Positions 49,750 through 57,994 of a stretch of 64,000 bases of DNA are shown one piece after another; the stretch's first letter is position 1; every line of letters begins with the position of its first letter. Made by a program: the position numbers and the translations under genes. The stretch covers positions 17,391-81,390 of the forward strand of contig CAZOAZ010000028.1 in assembly GCA_964577955.1 (NCBI GenBank), written 5' to 3'. This DNA is from CADEEX01 sp964577955 (GTDB lineage: Bacteria; Acidobacteriota; Vicinamibacteria; Vicinamibacterales; CAVVIG01). The notes under the pieces are model-generated. The model searched no databases and had not been told where the DNA came from. It saw only the letters and a list, made by a program, of their open reading frames with translations.

Positions 49750-50343
49750 ATGAGAAATGGAATGGCGATCGGCGTAATGACGGCGGCGGCGGTGATGGCG
49801 GCGATGGCGAGCGTGGGGTGTACGGGCAACGAGGTCGTCGCCAAGGCGTCGGCCGCGACCAGGAATTCGCAGGTCGAGCGCGGCGAGTATCTCGTCAAGA
49901 TCATGGGCTGCAACGACTGCCACACGCCGATGAAGATGGGACCGAACGGCCCCGAGTCCGACATGACCCGGTTTCTGTCGGGGCACCCCGAACAGATCGG
50001 CAAGATGCCGCCGGCGCCCAAGCCGCAAGGACTGTGGATCGCGTCGAGCGCTGCAACCAACACCGCGTTCGCCGGCCCCTGGGGCGTGAGTTACACGGCG
50101 AACCTGACGCCCGATCGCAACACCGGCCTCGGTATCTGGACCGAAGAGATGTTCGTCACGGCGCTTCGCACCGGGAAGCACATGGGCACCTCGCGCGAGA
50201 TCCTGCCGCCGATGCCGTGGCCGGCGTTCCGCAACGCGACCGACGACGATTTGAAGTCGGTGTTCGCGTATCTCCGGAGCATCAAGCCAGTCGTGAATCA
50301 CGTGCCGGACATCGATCCGCCGGCGGCCGTGGCGACTCACTAG
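49750..50343 (+). CDS. c-type cytochrome lipoprotein
   Basis: The ATG at 49750 has AGGAGAGAG upstream. The leader has lipobox SVGC (Cys24). The heme motif is CNDCH (Cys54, Cys57, His58) and a likely axial Met is in PPMPWPAF. At 197 residues it carries one heme. Such small cytochromes pass electrons to periplasmic dehydrogenases or terminal oxidases. It is divergent from the regulator pair, and precedes a MerR gene by a REP pair. Confidence 0.88.
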   Translation: MRNGMAIGVMTAAAVMAAMASVGCTGNEVVAKASAATRNSQVERGEYLVKIMGCNDCHTPMKMGPNGPESDMTRFLSGHPEQIGKMPPAPKPQGLWIASSAATNTAFAGPWGVSYTANLTPDRNTGLGIWTEEMFVTALRTGKHMGTSREILPPMPWPAFRNATDDDLKSVFAYLRSIKPVVNHVPDIDPPAAVATH

Positions 50344-50348
50344 ACATC

Positions 50349-50404
50349 GGTAGGGACCGGCTTTAGCCGGTCCGTTCACGGACTGCCTGAACGCTGTCCC
50401 TACC
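50349..50404. repeat. Head-to-head REP pair (family A)
   Basis: GGTAGGGACCGGC/GCCGGTCC (50349-50374) and the inverted, less regular CGGACTGCC/ACGCTGTCCCTACC (50379-50404). They face each other between convergent genes, and the MerR stop codon TAG (50400-50402) is part of the GGTAGGG head on the minus strand. Confidence 0.82.
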
Positions 50405-51461
50405 GGTGTACGGTGTTTGCCGCTTCGATGAAATCGGTGACGCGCGTCCAGGTGTCCACGTTCATGTCGTAGGTCTCGGCAATCGTCTGACGCAGACCCG
50501 ATGGCCAGCGATGACGCCTCGCAAACCCCGCCATCATCTCCGCGCGCGCCTCTTCGTCGCCTGCACACTCGGCGTCGACGAGCGCGCGCCAGCGCTGGAC
50601 GAAGCGGCGGCCATCGTCGCTCGCGGGATCCAGCGGTTCGGTCGCGGCGATGTCCGCGAAGAGCTGAAAGCGGGTGGGCGCGACGCGATCCGGAGCCCGG
50701 ACGCGCGGGTCGACCGGTACCTGCTGCATCTGCAGGGCTGACCACGTCGCCTCGTTGATGAACCGACCGATCGCATCGAGGTCGAGTCCGGGAATACGAT
50801 CGGCCAGCGCGCGCGGCCATTCGTCCGCGTGCATCCACGCCTTGAAGTATCCGGCGCGCAGCATGTTCCGTTGCGGGGCGTCCTGTACGATCAGTGCCTG
50901 CCATCTCGTCGCCAGGCCCCGGCCATGCTCGGAGGCCGGTTCGCTGGTGACTGCCTGGTGAATGTCGTGAAGGAGAGCCCGCCACTCGACGGAGGGCCAG
51001 ACGCTGTAGTGCGCGCGCGCCTCAGGCCAGCTCGCCTCGTCGAAGTACTTCTGCATCGGTTCGATGCCCTGCATCGCGATCTCCTCCGCAAGTGCGCGCA
51101 TGATCGCCGGGCCCGCTGTTCCCGCCTCGATGCTGGTTTCCACGCGCTCGAGGATCCGAATCGCGCGGACGAGCGACTGCTGCCGCGCCTCGAGCGATTG
51201 GCGTTGTGCGCGCAAGGCCGTCCGCAAGGGCCCCGTCGCGCCATTGAGAACGCTCCCAATCTGTTTGAGCGGGAGGCCGAGGAACTTCAGCGCGACGATT
51301 TGCTCGATTCGCTCACGCTCTTTCGCCGAATAGATTCGATGTCCCGCCGCCGTTCGCCGCGGCTTCAGCAGTCCGACGCGCTCGTAGTGATGCAGCGCCT
51401 TGACCGTCAGGCCCATGAGTTTCGCAAAGGCGCGCGCGCGATAGGAGGCCGCGGACGTCAT
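50400..51461 (-). CDS. MerR-family regulator with TipAS-like domain
   Basis: 353 residues. The N-terminal MerR DNA-binding domain reads RAFAKLMGLTVKALHHYERVGLLKPRRTAAGHRIYSAKE, then a coiled-coil. The rest is alpha-helical with repeats of a TipAS-like drug-binding pattern (IEPMQKYFDEASWPEARAHYSVWP, later RRFVQRWRALVDAECAGDEEARAEMM). TipA-type regulators bind peptides or antibiotics. The protein is longer than most MerR regulators and appears to carry two binding-domain units. The stop is donated by the REP. Confidence 0.86.
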   Translation of the reverse strand: MTSAASYRARAFAKLMGLTVKALHHYERVGLLKPRRTAAGHRIYSAKERERIEQIVALKFLGLPLKQIGSVLNGATGPLRTALRAQRQSLEARQQSLVRAIRILERVETSIEAGTAGPAIMRALAEEIAMQGIEPMQKYFDEASWPEARAHYSVWPSVEWRALLHDIHQAVTSEPASEHGRGLATRWQALIVQDAPQRNMLRAGYFKAWMHADEWPRALADRIPGLDLDAIGRFINEATWSALQMQQVPVDPRVRAPDRVAPTRFQLFADIAATEPLDPASDDGRRFVQRWRALVDAECAGDEEARAEMMAGFARRHRWPSGLRQTIAETYDMNVDTWTRVTDFIEAANTVHR

Positions 51462-51506
51462 CGGCAGGAGTATGCACTCTGCCCCAAGGGGAGGGGCAAT
51501 AGATGC

Positions 51507-52940
51507 CTACGGATGCGGGTTGTCTGCCTTGCGGGTCGGCCCCGGGGACCCGACATGGTCGGCCCATGTCGAGCCGCTGGACCCGCCGGTGTTGCTCTCG
51601 TCGATTTCTGGCAGCATGGTGGCGTTCCAGGCGAGCCACGCCGACTCCAGCCGCTGATACAGCGCCTTCTTGCGATCCTTCAGGTTGGCGCGCTCCATCG
51701 GATCGTCGGCAACGTTGAAGAGGAACGTGTTGTCGAGAATCTTCAGAAACTTGTCGTCGCCGTCGCGCATGGCGCGTTGCCCGTTGCCCTTGTAGCGCCA
51801 GAACAACGTGCGCGCCGCCGGCGGCCGCTGACCCAGAATGGCCGGGAGGAGATTGATACCGTCAGACGGAAAATTCTGGTCAGGCGCGGTTCCGGCCGCT
51901 GCGAGGAGCGTCGGCAGCCAGTCCATGCTGATCGCGACCTGTTCGCTGGTGCGGCCACGCGGAACTCGGCCCGGCCACGAGATGATCGCGGGGATGCGCA
52001 ACCCACCTTCGAGCAGTTCGGTCTTCCTTCCGGTGAACGGCCAGGTGTCGGAGAAGCGTTCACCGCCGTTGTCGCTCGTAAAGACGACGATCGTGTTGTC
52101 GCGCACGCCGTTGCGCTCGAGCGCGGTCACGACGCGGCCGATCTGCAGGTCCATCTGCTGAATCATCCGCTGGTAGGTCTTCTGCGTGCCGCCGTCATAG
52201 TGGAAGAGGCTCGCCGTGCGGAGCCGCTCTGCTTCGGCCTGGTCGCCCGGCGCCTCCCATGGCCAGTGTGGAGCGCTGAAATGCAGGCTCATGAAAAACG
52301 GATCGCGAGCGCGCGCGACGCGATCGATGACCTCAACCGCGCGGTCGCCGAGCAGATCCGTCATGTAGCCGGCTCGCTCGATCGGCACGTCGTCATCCCA
52401 GAAGTCGTCCTTATGATCCGTCCCCTGGTGCGTGTAGTAGTCGATCGCGCCGCCGCGGAAACCGAAGAAGTGGTCGTAGCCGCTCTTCAACGGACCGTAA
52501 CGCGGCAGCTCTCCAAGGTGCCATTTGCCAACGAGCGTCGTGCTGTATCCAGCCTTCTTCAACAGGGAAGGCAGGGTTGGATGCTCAGGTGGCAGGCCGG
52601 CGTCGCCGCCAACGGGAAGTGGTTCTTCGAGTCCCAGCCGCAGCCGGTACTGGTAGCGGCCGGTGATCAACGCGACTCGCGTGGCGGTGCACACCGCCGA
52701 ATTCGCGTAGGCCTGAAGGAAGCGCACGCCGTTGGCCGCCAGCCGATCGATGTTTGGCGTGGTCAGGTCGGGCCGGCCGTAACAGCCGACATCGGCGTAT
52801 CCGAGGTCGTCGGCCAGGATGAAGACGATGTTGGGTGGCCGTGCGCCGGGTTGCGCGAGGACGTCGCGCAGTCCCGACGCAGCGGCAAGGGAGCCGGCAA
52901 GCGCGGTGCGAAGTACATCGCGACGGGTTGGATTATGCAT
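51507..52940 (-). CDS. Secreted sulfatase
   Basis: The ATG at 52940 begins a leader with paired arginines (TRRDVLRTALAG), probably Tat. The 477-residue protein has the sulfatase N-terminus NIVFILADDLGYADVGCYG with metal Asp44 and Asp45, and the Cys for formylglycine is C84 in CTATR; GKWHLG and DNGG complete the site. It would hydrolyse sulfate esters such as sulfated polysaccharides. Substrate unknown. It is the last gene of a run with the GMC oxidoreductase and others, though a REP separates it. Confidence 0.9.
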   Translation of the reverse strand: MHNPTRRDVLRTALAGSLAAASGLRDVLAQPGARPPNIVFILADDLGYADVGCYGRPDLTTPNIDRLAANGVRFLQAYANSAVCTATRVALITGRYQYRLRLGLEEPLPVGGDAGLPPEHPTLPSLLKKAGYSTTLVGKWHLGELPRYGPLKSGYDHFFGFRGGAIDYYTHQGTDHKDDFWDDDVPIERAGYMTDLLGDRAVEVIDRVARARDPFFMSLHFSAPHWPWEAPGDQAEAERLRTASLFHYDGGTQKTYQRMIQQMDLQIGRVVTALERNGVRDNTIVVFTSDNGGERFSDTWPFTGRKTELLEGGLRIPAIISWPGRVPRGRTSEQVAISMDWLPTLLAAAGTAPDQNFPSDGINLLPAILGQRPPAARTLFWRYKGNGQRAMRDGDDKFLKILDNTFLFNVADDPMERANLKDRKKALYQRLESAWLAWNATMLPEIDESNTGGSSGSTWADHVGSPGPTRKADNPHP

Positions 52941-52951
52941 TTGCGACCAAC

Positions 52952-52978
52952 GGTGGCGTCCGGCTTCAGCCGGATTGC
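52952..52978 (+). repeat. REP-like palindrome, GTGG head (family B)
   Basis: GGTGGCGTCCGGC-TTCA-GCCGGATTGC between the sulfatase start and the GMC oxidoreductase end. Confidence 0.8.
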
Positions 52979-52989
52979 ATGTGGCGATG

Positions 52990-54660
52990 CTATCCGCCGG
53001 TCTTGAGTTCACCGGTCTTCGCCGCGCGAATCAGATGCTCCGCCGCGCGGAACGCCAGCGCCTGAATCGTCATCGTCGGGTGATTGCGACCGCCGGTGAC
53101 CAGGTTGCTGCCGTCGACGATGTAGAGATTCGGGACGTCGTGGGCGCGGTGGTACTTGTTGACGACCGAGGTCTTCGGGTCGTTGCCCATCCGGCACGTG
53201 CCGCGGTTGTGCGCGCTGCCGCGACTGTCGTTGACCGGCGGCGCCCAGACCTTCTTCGCCCCTGCCGCCTGGAGCACTTCGATCGACTTCTGCCGGAAGA
53301 ACTCCATGTTCTTCAAGTCGTCCGGATGGCTCGTCGACGTGATCCGCATCGCTGGCAGGCCCCACATGTCCTTGGCCTCGGGATCGAGATCGACGCGGTT
53401 GGTTTCGACCGGCAACTGCGTGACGAAGCAGGTGACGGTCATCTTGTGGTTCGCCTCTTCGCGCAGCGCTTTCTTGTACGCGGCGCCCCAGCGCGGCGCG
53501 CCGGGCTGAAGGCCGTTCAAGCCGTAGCTGATCGGCGTGTCGTAGCCGCGCGCCGTCATGCGGCCGCCGCCGTAGAACCCGCGCTTCGGATCCGACGGCA
53601 CGTAGTCGACGATGCCGGCGCCGGTGACGACGCCCTTGTAGTCGTTCAGCGGATGCTCGAAGAGCGCGCTGGCGCTGGCAATGCCGCCGAGCATCAGGTG
53701 CTTGCCGACCATGCCGCTGGAGTTCGCGAGCCCCTCGGGGAACCGCGCCGACTTCGAGAGGAGCAGCAGCTTGGCGGTTTCTGACGCGTTCGCCGAAAGG
53801 ACGACGGCCTTGGCGCGCTGACGGACTTGACGCCGCTCGCTGTCGAAGTAGACGACGCCGTTGACGCGGCCGCTGCTGTCGGTCGAGATCTCGTGCACGT
53901 AGCTGTTGGGACGAATCTCGCAGCGGTTGGTGGCGACGGCGATTGGCAGCACCGTCACCGCGGAGCTCGAGCGCGCTTTGACCTGACAGCCAAACCCGGA
54001 GCACATGCCGCAGTTCACACAGCCCGATCGGCCTTGATAGTCCTTCGAGATGATCGCGATCGGGCCGGGCACGACATTCAGTCCGAGCTTCGCCGCCGCG
54101 ACCTTGAACAACGCGCCGGACGCTTTTTCGGGCATCGGCGGCGTCGGGTAGTCCTTCGACATCGGCGCGACAAACGGCGAGTTCACGCGCAGACCGGAAA
54201 TGCCCATCTCCCACTCGGCCTGCACGTAGTACGGCTCGAGTTCTTCGTAGGTGATCGGCCAGTCGGCGAGCGCCGAGCCCGCGACCGTGCCGACGTGCGA
54301 AGCCTCGCGGAATTCCCAGGGCAGATGGCGCCAGCTGCTGCCGCCGTAGGTGACGGTGCCGCCGCCGACGACCATGCCGTACGAATGCGATCCCTGGACG
54401 GCTTTTTCGGACGCGTTACGCCGGAAGGTGTTTTTCTGCCGCACGGGATCGCTCATCAACCGATCGTCGTCGGTCGGATTGCGATTCAGCCATTCGTCCT
54501 TGCTGTACTCGTGTTCCTTGCCGTACTTGCCCCAGCCGCCCTGCTCGAGCACGACGACGGTGAAGCCGGCCAGCGTGAGCTGCTTGGCCATGATGCCGCC
54601 GGCCGCGCCCGATCCGATCACCACGAAGTCGACCTCTGTCGATGGCGTGAACTGAATCAT
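52990..54660 (-). CDS. GMC-family oxidoreductase
   Basis: 556 residues. The FAD motif GSGAAGG is at about 17-23; the sequence has a Cys cluster CVNCGMCSGFGC and a C-terminal GGRNHPTMTIQALAFRAAEHL with conserved His-Pro. The order and the downstream partner fit the gluconate-2-dehydrogenase-like branch, in which a small subunit and a cytochrome c accept the electrons. No leader is present; the small subunit has the Tat-like leader and could carry it across. Substrate: a sugar alcohol or alcohol, unknown. Confidence 0.88.
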   Translation of the reverse strand: MIQFTPSTEVDFVVIGSGAAGGIMAKQLTLAGFTVVVLEQGGWGKYGKEHEYSKDEWLNRNPTDDDRLMSDPVRQKNTFRRNASEKAVQGSHSYGMVVGGGTVTYGGSSWRHLPWEFREASHVGTVAGSALADWPITYEELEPYYVQAEWEMGISGLRVNSPFVAPMSKDYPTPPMPEKASGALFKVAAAKLGLNVVPGPIAIISKDYQGRSGCVNCGMCSGFGCQVKARSSSAVTVLPIAVATNRCEIRPNSYVHEISTDSSGRVNGVVYFDSERRQVRQRAKAVVLSANASETAKLLLLSKSARFPEGLANSSGMVGKHLMLGGIASASALFEHPLNDYKGVVTGAGIVDYVPSDPKRGFYGGGRMTARGYDTPISYGLNGLQPGAPRWGAAYKKALREEANHKMTVTCFVTQLPVETNRVDLDPEAKDMWGLPAMRITSTSHPDDLKNMEFFRQKSIEVLQAAGAKKVWAPPVNDSRGSAHNRGTCRMGNDPKTSVVNKYHRAHDVPNLYIVDGSNLVTGGRNHPTMTIQALAFRAAEHLIRAAKTGELKTGG

Positions 54661-54673
54661 GACGGTTCTCCAG

Positions 54674-55258
54674 CTAGCGGCGGGTTGACTGGGCGTCGTA
54701 GTAGCCGAACGGCGGCTTGAAGTTCAGTGAATCGTCGTAGCTCACGAGCTTCCAGCCGACCTTCTCGGCGTTTCCGCCATGAACCGGGCTGGCGAAGAAG
54801 CCGCTGATGGTGTGGGTGCGCACCAGATTGAAGAACGGTGTCTTTTCGAAGGCGGTCAGCACCTGGATCTGCTGGTCGCTCGACAACGCCGAGAACCGCG
54901 CCGCGGACGGGAAAAGCTGCTTCGCCTGCGTCTGGAGATCCGCGATCCCCTTCACGTAATCGGCCTGGCGCTCCTTCTCGAAGGTGACCAGGGCCCGATC
55001 GATGAAGTAGATGACGCGCGCTTCGCGCGCGCCCGGCGTTTCGTCGGTGGGAATGATCTGCGCGGCCATCGCCTCGACTTCGGCCGCCTGTTCGGGAGTA
55101 AAGAACTGAAACGCCGCCGGCCGGCCCGACTGGGCCGCTTCCAGCACGTAGTCGCCGGTCGCGAGGATGCCGGAGTAGTTCGTGGCGAACCACACCGCCC
55201 CCAGACCCGACAGCGACTCGACGAGGAACGAACGCCGCGATGTGTCCCGGCTGCTCAT
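54674..55258 (-). CDS. Gluconate-2-dehydrogenase subunit-3-like protein
   Basis: 194 residues with a twin-arginine leader (RRSFLVESLSGLGAV). The family marks are FFTPEQAAEVEAMAAQIIPTDETPGAREARVIYFIDRAL and VGWKLVSYDDS. It starts 14 bases before the GMC gene in the same direction, so it is the small partner and probably brings the GMC subunit through the Tat pore. The cytochrome needed for electron transfer might be the one at 49750. Confidence 0.9.
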   Translation of the reverse strand: MSSRDTSRRSFLVESLSGLGAVWFATNYSGILATGDYVLEAAQSGRPAAFQFFTPEQAAEVEAMAAQIIPTDETPGAREARVIYFIDRALVTFEKERQADYVKGIADLQTQAKQLFPSAARFSALSSDQQIQVLTAFEKTPFFNLVRTHTISGFFASPVHGGNAEKVGWKLVSYDDSLNFKPPFGYYDAQSTRR

Positions 55259-55278
55259 GTCCCGACTCCCTTTCTTCT

Positions 55279-55364
55279 GTAGGGTCCGGCTTCAGCCGGA
55301 CCCGATGCGGCAATCCGGCTAAAGCCGGATCCCACCACCAATCCGGCTAAAGCCGGACGCCACC
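55279..55364. repeat. Three REP-like palindromes in a row (family B)
   Basis: 55279-55303 (GTAGGGTCCGGC/GCCGGACCC), and two inverted copies, 55311-55336 (CAATCCGGC/GCCGGATCCCACC) and 55339-55364 (CAATCCGGC/GCCGGACGCCACC), in the gap before the dienelactone hydrolase gene. The first and second face each other. Confidence 0.85.
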
Positions 55365-55366
55365 GT

Positions 55367-56278
55367 TTACGCTCTCGCGTACTGATTGAACCACTCGATG
55401 GTGCGGTTCCACGCCTGATCTGCGGCCGCTTTGTTGTAGCGCTCCGGCGTCGCGTCGTTGTTGAATCCGTGCACCGCGCCCGGATAGATGTGCCCCTCGT
55501 AGCGCACGCTCGCCGCCTTGAGCGCCGTTTCGTACGCCGGCCAGGCTTCGACGAGCCGTGTGTCGAGGGCGCCGTGATGGACGAGGATCGCCGCCTTGAT
55601 CTTGGCGACATCGGCTGCTGGCGGCGCGCCGCCGTAGAACGGTGCCGCAGCCGAGAGGTCCGCGCCGAGCCTGACCGCCAGCTGATTCGCCACACTGCCG
55701 CCATAGCAGAATCCAGTAGCGACGATCGTGCCGGTGCAATCGGGACGGCTCTTCAGCCACTGCGCGGCGGCGACGAAGTCTTCGAACTTCTTCGGTGTGT
55801 CGACCTTGGCGAACAGCTCGCCGCCCCGGGCGTCGTTGCCGGGATAACCGCCAACCGAAGTCAGCGCATCAGGCGCGAACGCCATGAAGTTGGCCAGCGC
55901 GAAACGCCGGGCGATGTCTTCGATGTGTGGATTCAGGCCGCGGTTCTCGTGGACAACGATGACGCCGGGTAGTTTGGCAACCGTCGCTTCGCGCGTGTCG
56001 GCGCTGAAGGGGCGCACCAGGTAGCCCTTGATCGTGCCGTTGCCTTGCGGCGATGGCACCGTCACGTAGCTCGCCTTGATCCGTTCGTCGGTCCTGGACA
56101 CCTGCTGACCGGCGGCGTAGTCCGGCATCAGCGCGTCGACGATCGCGCCGGCCGTCAGCCCCGCGACCGCAAAACGCCGGGCGCGACCCAGAAACTGACG
56201 CCGGTTGATCTCGCCGTGGATGTATTGGTTGTAAAGTTCGAGTGCTTCGCTGGGAATCTTCGGTTTCGGCGGCTGCAT
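55367..56278 (-). CDS. Dienelactone hydrolase-family protein
   Basis: 303 residues with an N-terminal paired-Arg leader (NRRQFLGRARRFAVAG). The alpha/beta-hydrolase catalytic set fits: Cys191 (GFCYGG), Asp238 (HHGALDTR) and His269 (GAVHGFNND). Family members open dienelactones or hydrolyse esters. It starts divergently from the phosphatase gene 50 bases away and leads the run of GMC genes, although REP copies lie between. Confidence 0.88.
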   Translation of the reverse strand: MQPPKPKIPSEALELYNQYIHGEINRRQFLGRARRFAVAGLTAGAIVDALMPDYAAGQQVSRTDERIKASYVTVPSPQGNGTIKGYLVRPFSADTREATVAKLPGVIVVHENRGLNPHIEDIARRFALANFMAFAPDALTSVGGYPGNDARGGELFAKVDTPKKFEDFVAAAQWLKSRPDCTGTIVATGFCYGGSVANQLAVRLGADLSAAAPFYGGAPPAADVAKIKAAILVHHGALDTRLVEAWPAYETALKAASVRYEGHIYPGAVHGFNNDATPERYNKAAADQAWNRTIEWFNQYARA

Positions 56279-56328
56279 CAGGGCGCTCCTGGTGGGCGGA
56301 GAATACCACCGGTCGCGGGAGGATTGAC

Positions 56329-57924
56329 ATGGATCGCCGCGAGTTTCTTGCCGGCCATTTCGGCGCCGCCGTCCTTGCGGCGCTGCCGGCCGAGCTCTTC
56401 GCGCAGAGTGCCCGCTCGGTCCAATCGACGGTCTGGGACGCCGGCCAGGTCCGTCACTTGCTACCGACCGCGAGCGATACGCGGGTCCTGATCAAGGCGT
56501 CTTTCGCCGCGCCCTTGACGAGCGCACCGACGCTGAGTGCCGGTTCTCAGACGGCGACCGGCGTGATGACGGATACCGCCGGAGCGTTCTGGCAGTTCGA
56601 CCTCCCGAACCTCCAGCCGGGGCGACGCTACATGCTGTCGCTCTCGCTGCGCGGCCGATCGCTCTGCGAACCGTGGCCGCTCTCGACGCTCCCGTCTGCC
56701 ACGGCGCGCCCGGATCGGTTTCGGCTTCTGGTCTTTACATGCGCCGGCGGGCACGAGGCCCTGGGCTATCTTCCTTCGGCCACTCGCCATCGCCTGATCC
56801 GCCGCGCGATGACGTTTCAGCCCGATGCGGTCATCGCCAACGGCGATCACGTGTATTGGGATCTGCTGTCGCCGCAGGGATCCCGCGGGCTTGGAGCGAG
56901 TGCCGAGGCCGTGCGGCTCGCCGGGACGTTCAAACGCTCGGCCGTTGTCTTTGGCGACACCAACGAAACCGTGCTCAAACAGGCGGTCACGCCGCAGATC
57001 GTGCCGGTGTACGGCGCGGAACTGCGTTCGACGCCGGTATTTTTTCTCCAGGACGACCACGACTACTTCGAGAACGACGAAGCGACTGACGAGATCGTGA
57101 CGTTTCCACCGACGTGGTTCATGCTCCAGCTCGCCCGCGCCACGCAGCGGATGTACTACCCGGAGTTCCTTCCGGATGCGACGCGTCCCGCCAGCCTGCC
57201 GTGGTCATCGTCTGGCGATCGCGGCCGCGGGCTGTCCGAGAGCTTCGGCACACTGCGCTTCGGACGGCTCGCGGAGATCCTGCTCTATGACGTGCGCCGC
57301 ACCATGACGCTCGCTGGTCCGTCAGCCGTGTTCGTCGATCCGGAGGTCGAGCGCTGGCTGGTGTCGCGCGCGGCGGCGACCGACGCCGCGCATCTTGTTC
57401 ATGTGCCGTCGAATCCGCCTGGGTGGAGCGCCGGCAAGTGGGGCGAGTGGTATCCCGATGTGCTCGGCGCCGACGGCCAGCTGACGACGGCGACGGCGAA
57501 ACCGTACTGGCAATCTGGCTGGCTGGCGCAGCACGATCGGCTGATGAAGTCGCTCGGCGATCTGCCCGGCCATTCGCCGCTCGTCGTCAGCGGCGATCTG
57601 CACGCGATCGGACTGGCCCTGATGCAGCGGAGCGGACGGCAGAATTTCGGCGCGCACCCGATTCCGATCGCGCTCGCCGGTCCGCTCGGCACCAGCCCGC
57701 GCGGCTGGCCGTCGGCGTTCCGCGGTATCGGACCGAAACGTCCGGCCCATCTTGACCTGCAGGAGTTGCTCCCGCCAATCGAACAGCACGGCTTCACGCT
57801 GATCGACTTCTCTTCCAACCGAATCGCGATGCAGTTCTTCAAATGGGACGTCAAGACTGACAGCCCCGACGCGATCGATCGGCTGGAACCGTTTCACCGC
57901 GGAGAATTTCAGCGGCAGATGTAA
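56329..57924 (+). CDS. Alkaline phosphatase D-like metallophosphoesterase
   Basis: I start it at the ATG at 56329 after GGGAGG. The leader (MDRREFLAGHFGAAVLAA) has paired arginines. The 531-residue protein has the PhoD-type signs LLVFTCAGG, ANGDHVYWD, QDDHDYFEND (metal-binding) and VVSGDLHAIGL. It probably hydrolyses phosphodiesters or phosphomonoesters at the cell surface; the exact substrate is unknown. It is alone on its strand. Confidence 0.85.
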   Translation: MDRREFLAGHFGAAVLAALPAELFAQSARSVQSTVWDAGQVRHLLPTASDTRVLIKASFAAPLTSAPTLSAGSQTATGVMTDTAGAFWQFDLPNLQPGRRYMLSLSLRGRSLCEPWPLSTLPSATARPDRFRLLVFTCAGGHEALGYLPSATRHRLIRRAMTFQPDAVIANGDHVYWDLLSPQGSRGLGASAEAVRLAGTFKRSAVVFGDTNETVLKQAVTPQIVPVYGAELRSTPVFFLQDDHDYFENDEATDEIVTFPPTWFMLQLARATQRMYYPEFLPDATRPASLPWSSSGDRGRGLSESFGTLRFGRLAEILLYDVRRTMTLAGPSAVFVDPEVERWLVSRAAATDAAHLVHVPSNPPGWSAGKWGEWYPDVLGADGQLTTATAKPYWQSGWLAQHDRLMKSLGDLPGHSPLVVSGDLHAIGLALMQRSGRQNFGAHPIPIALAGPLGTSPRGWPSAFRGIGPKRPAHLDLQELLPPIEQHGFTLIDFSSNRIAMQFFKWDVKTDSPDAIDRLEPFHRGEFQRQM

Positions 57925-57931
57925 ACCTCTC

Positions 57932-57959
57932 GGTGGCGTCCGGCTTCAGCCGGATTGCA
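57932..57959 (+). repeat. REP-like palindrome, GTGG head (family B)
   Basis: GGTGGCGTCCGGC-TTCA-GCCGGATTGCA in the gap between convergent genes ending at 57924 and 57995. Confidence 0.8.
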
Positions 57960-57994
57960 AGACCTTTCGCGGCGGGCCGAGATGTGTGGACTCT

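Noticed and set aside
50829..53006. 725-codon open frame on the plus strand
   Set aside because: It runs antisense to the sulfatase and MerR genes, which have clear motifs; it is a shadow of GC-rich codon use.
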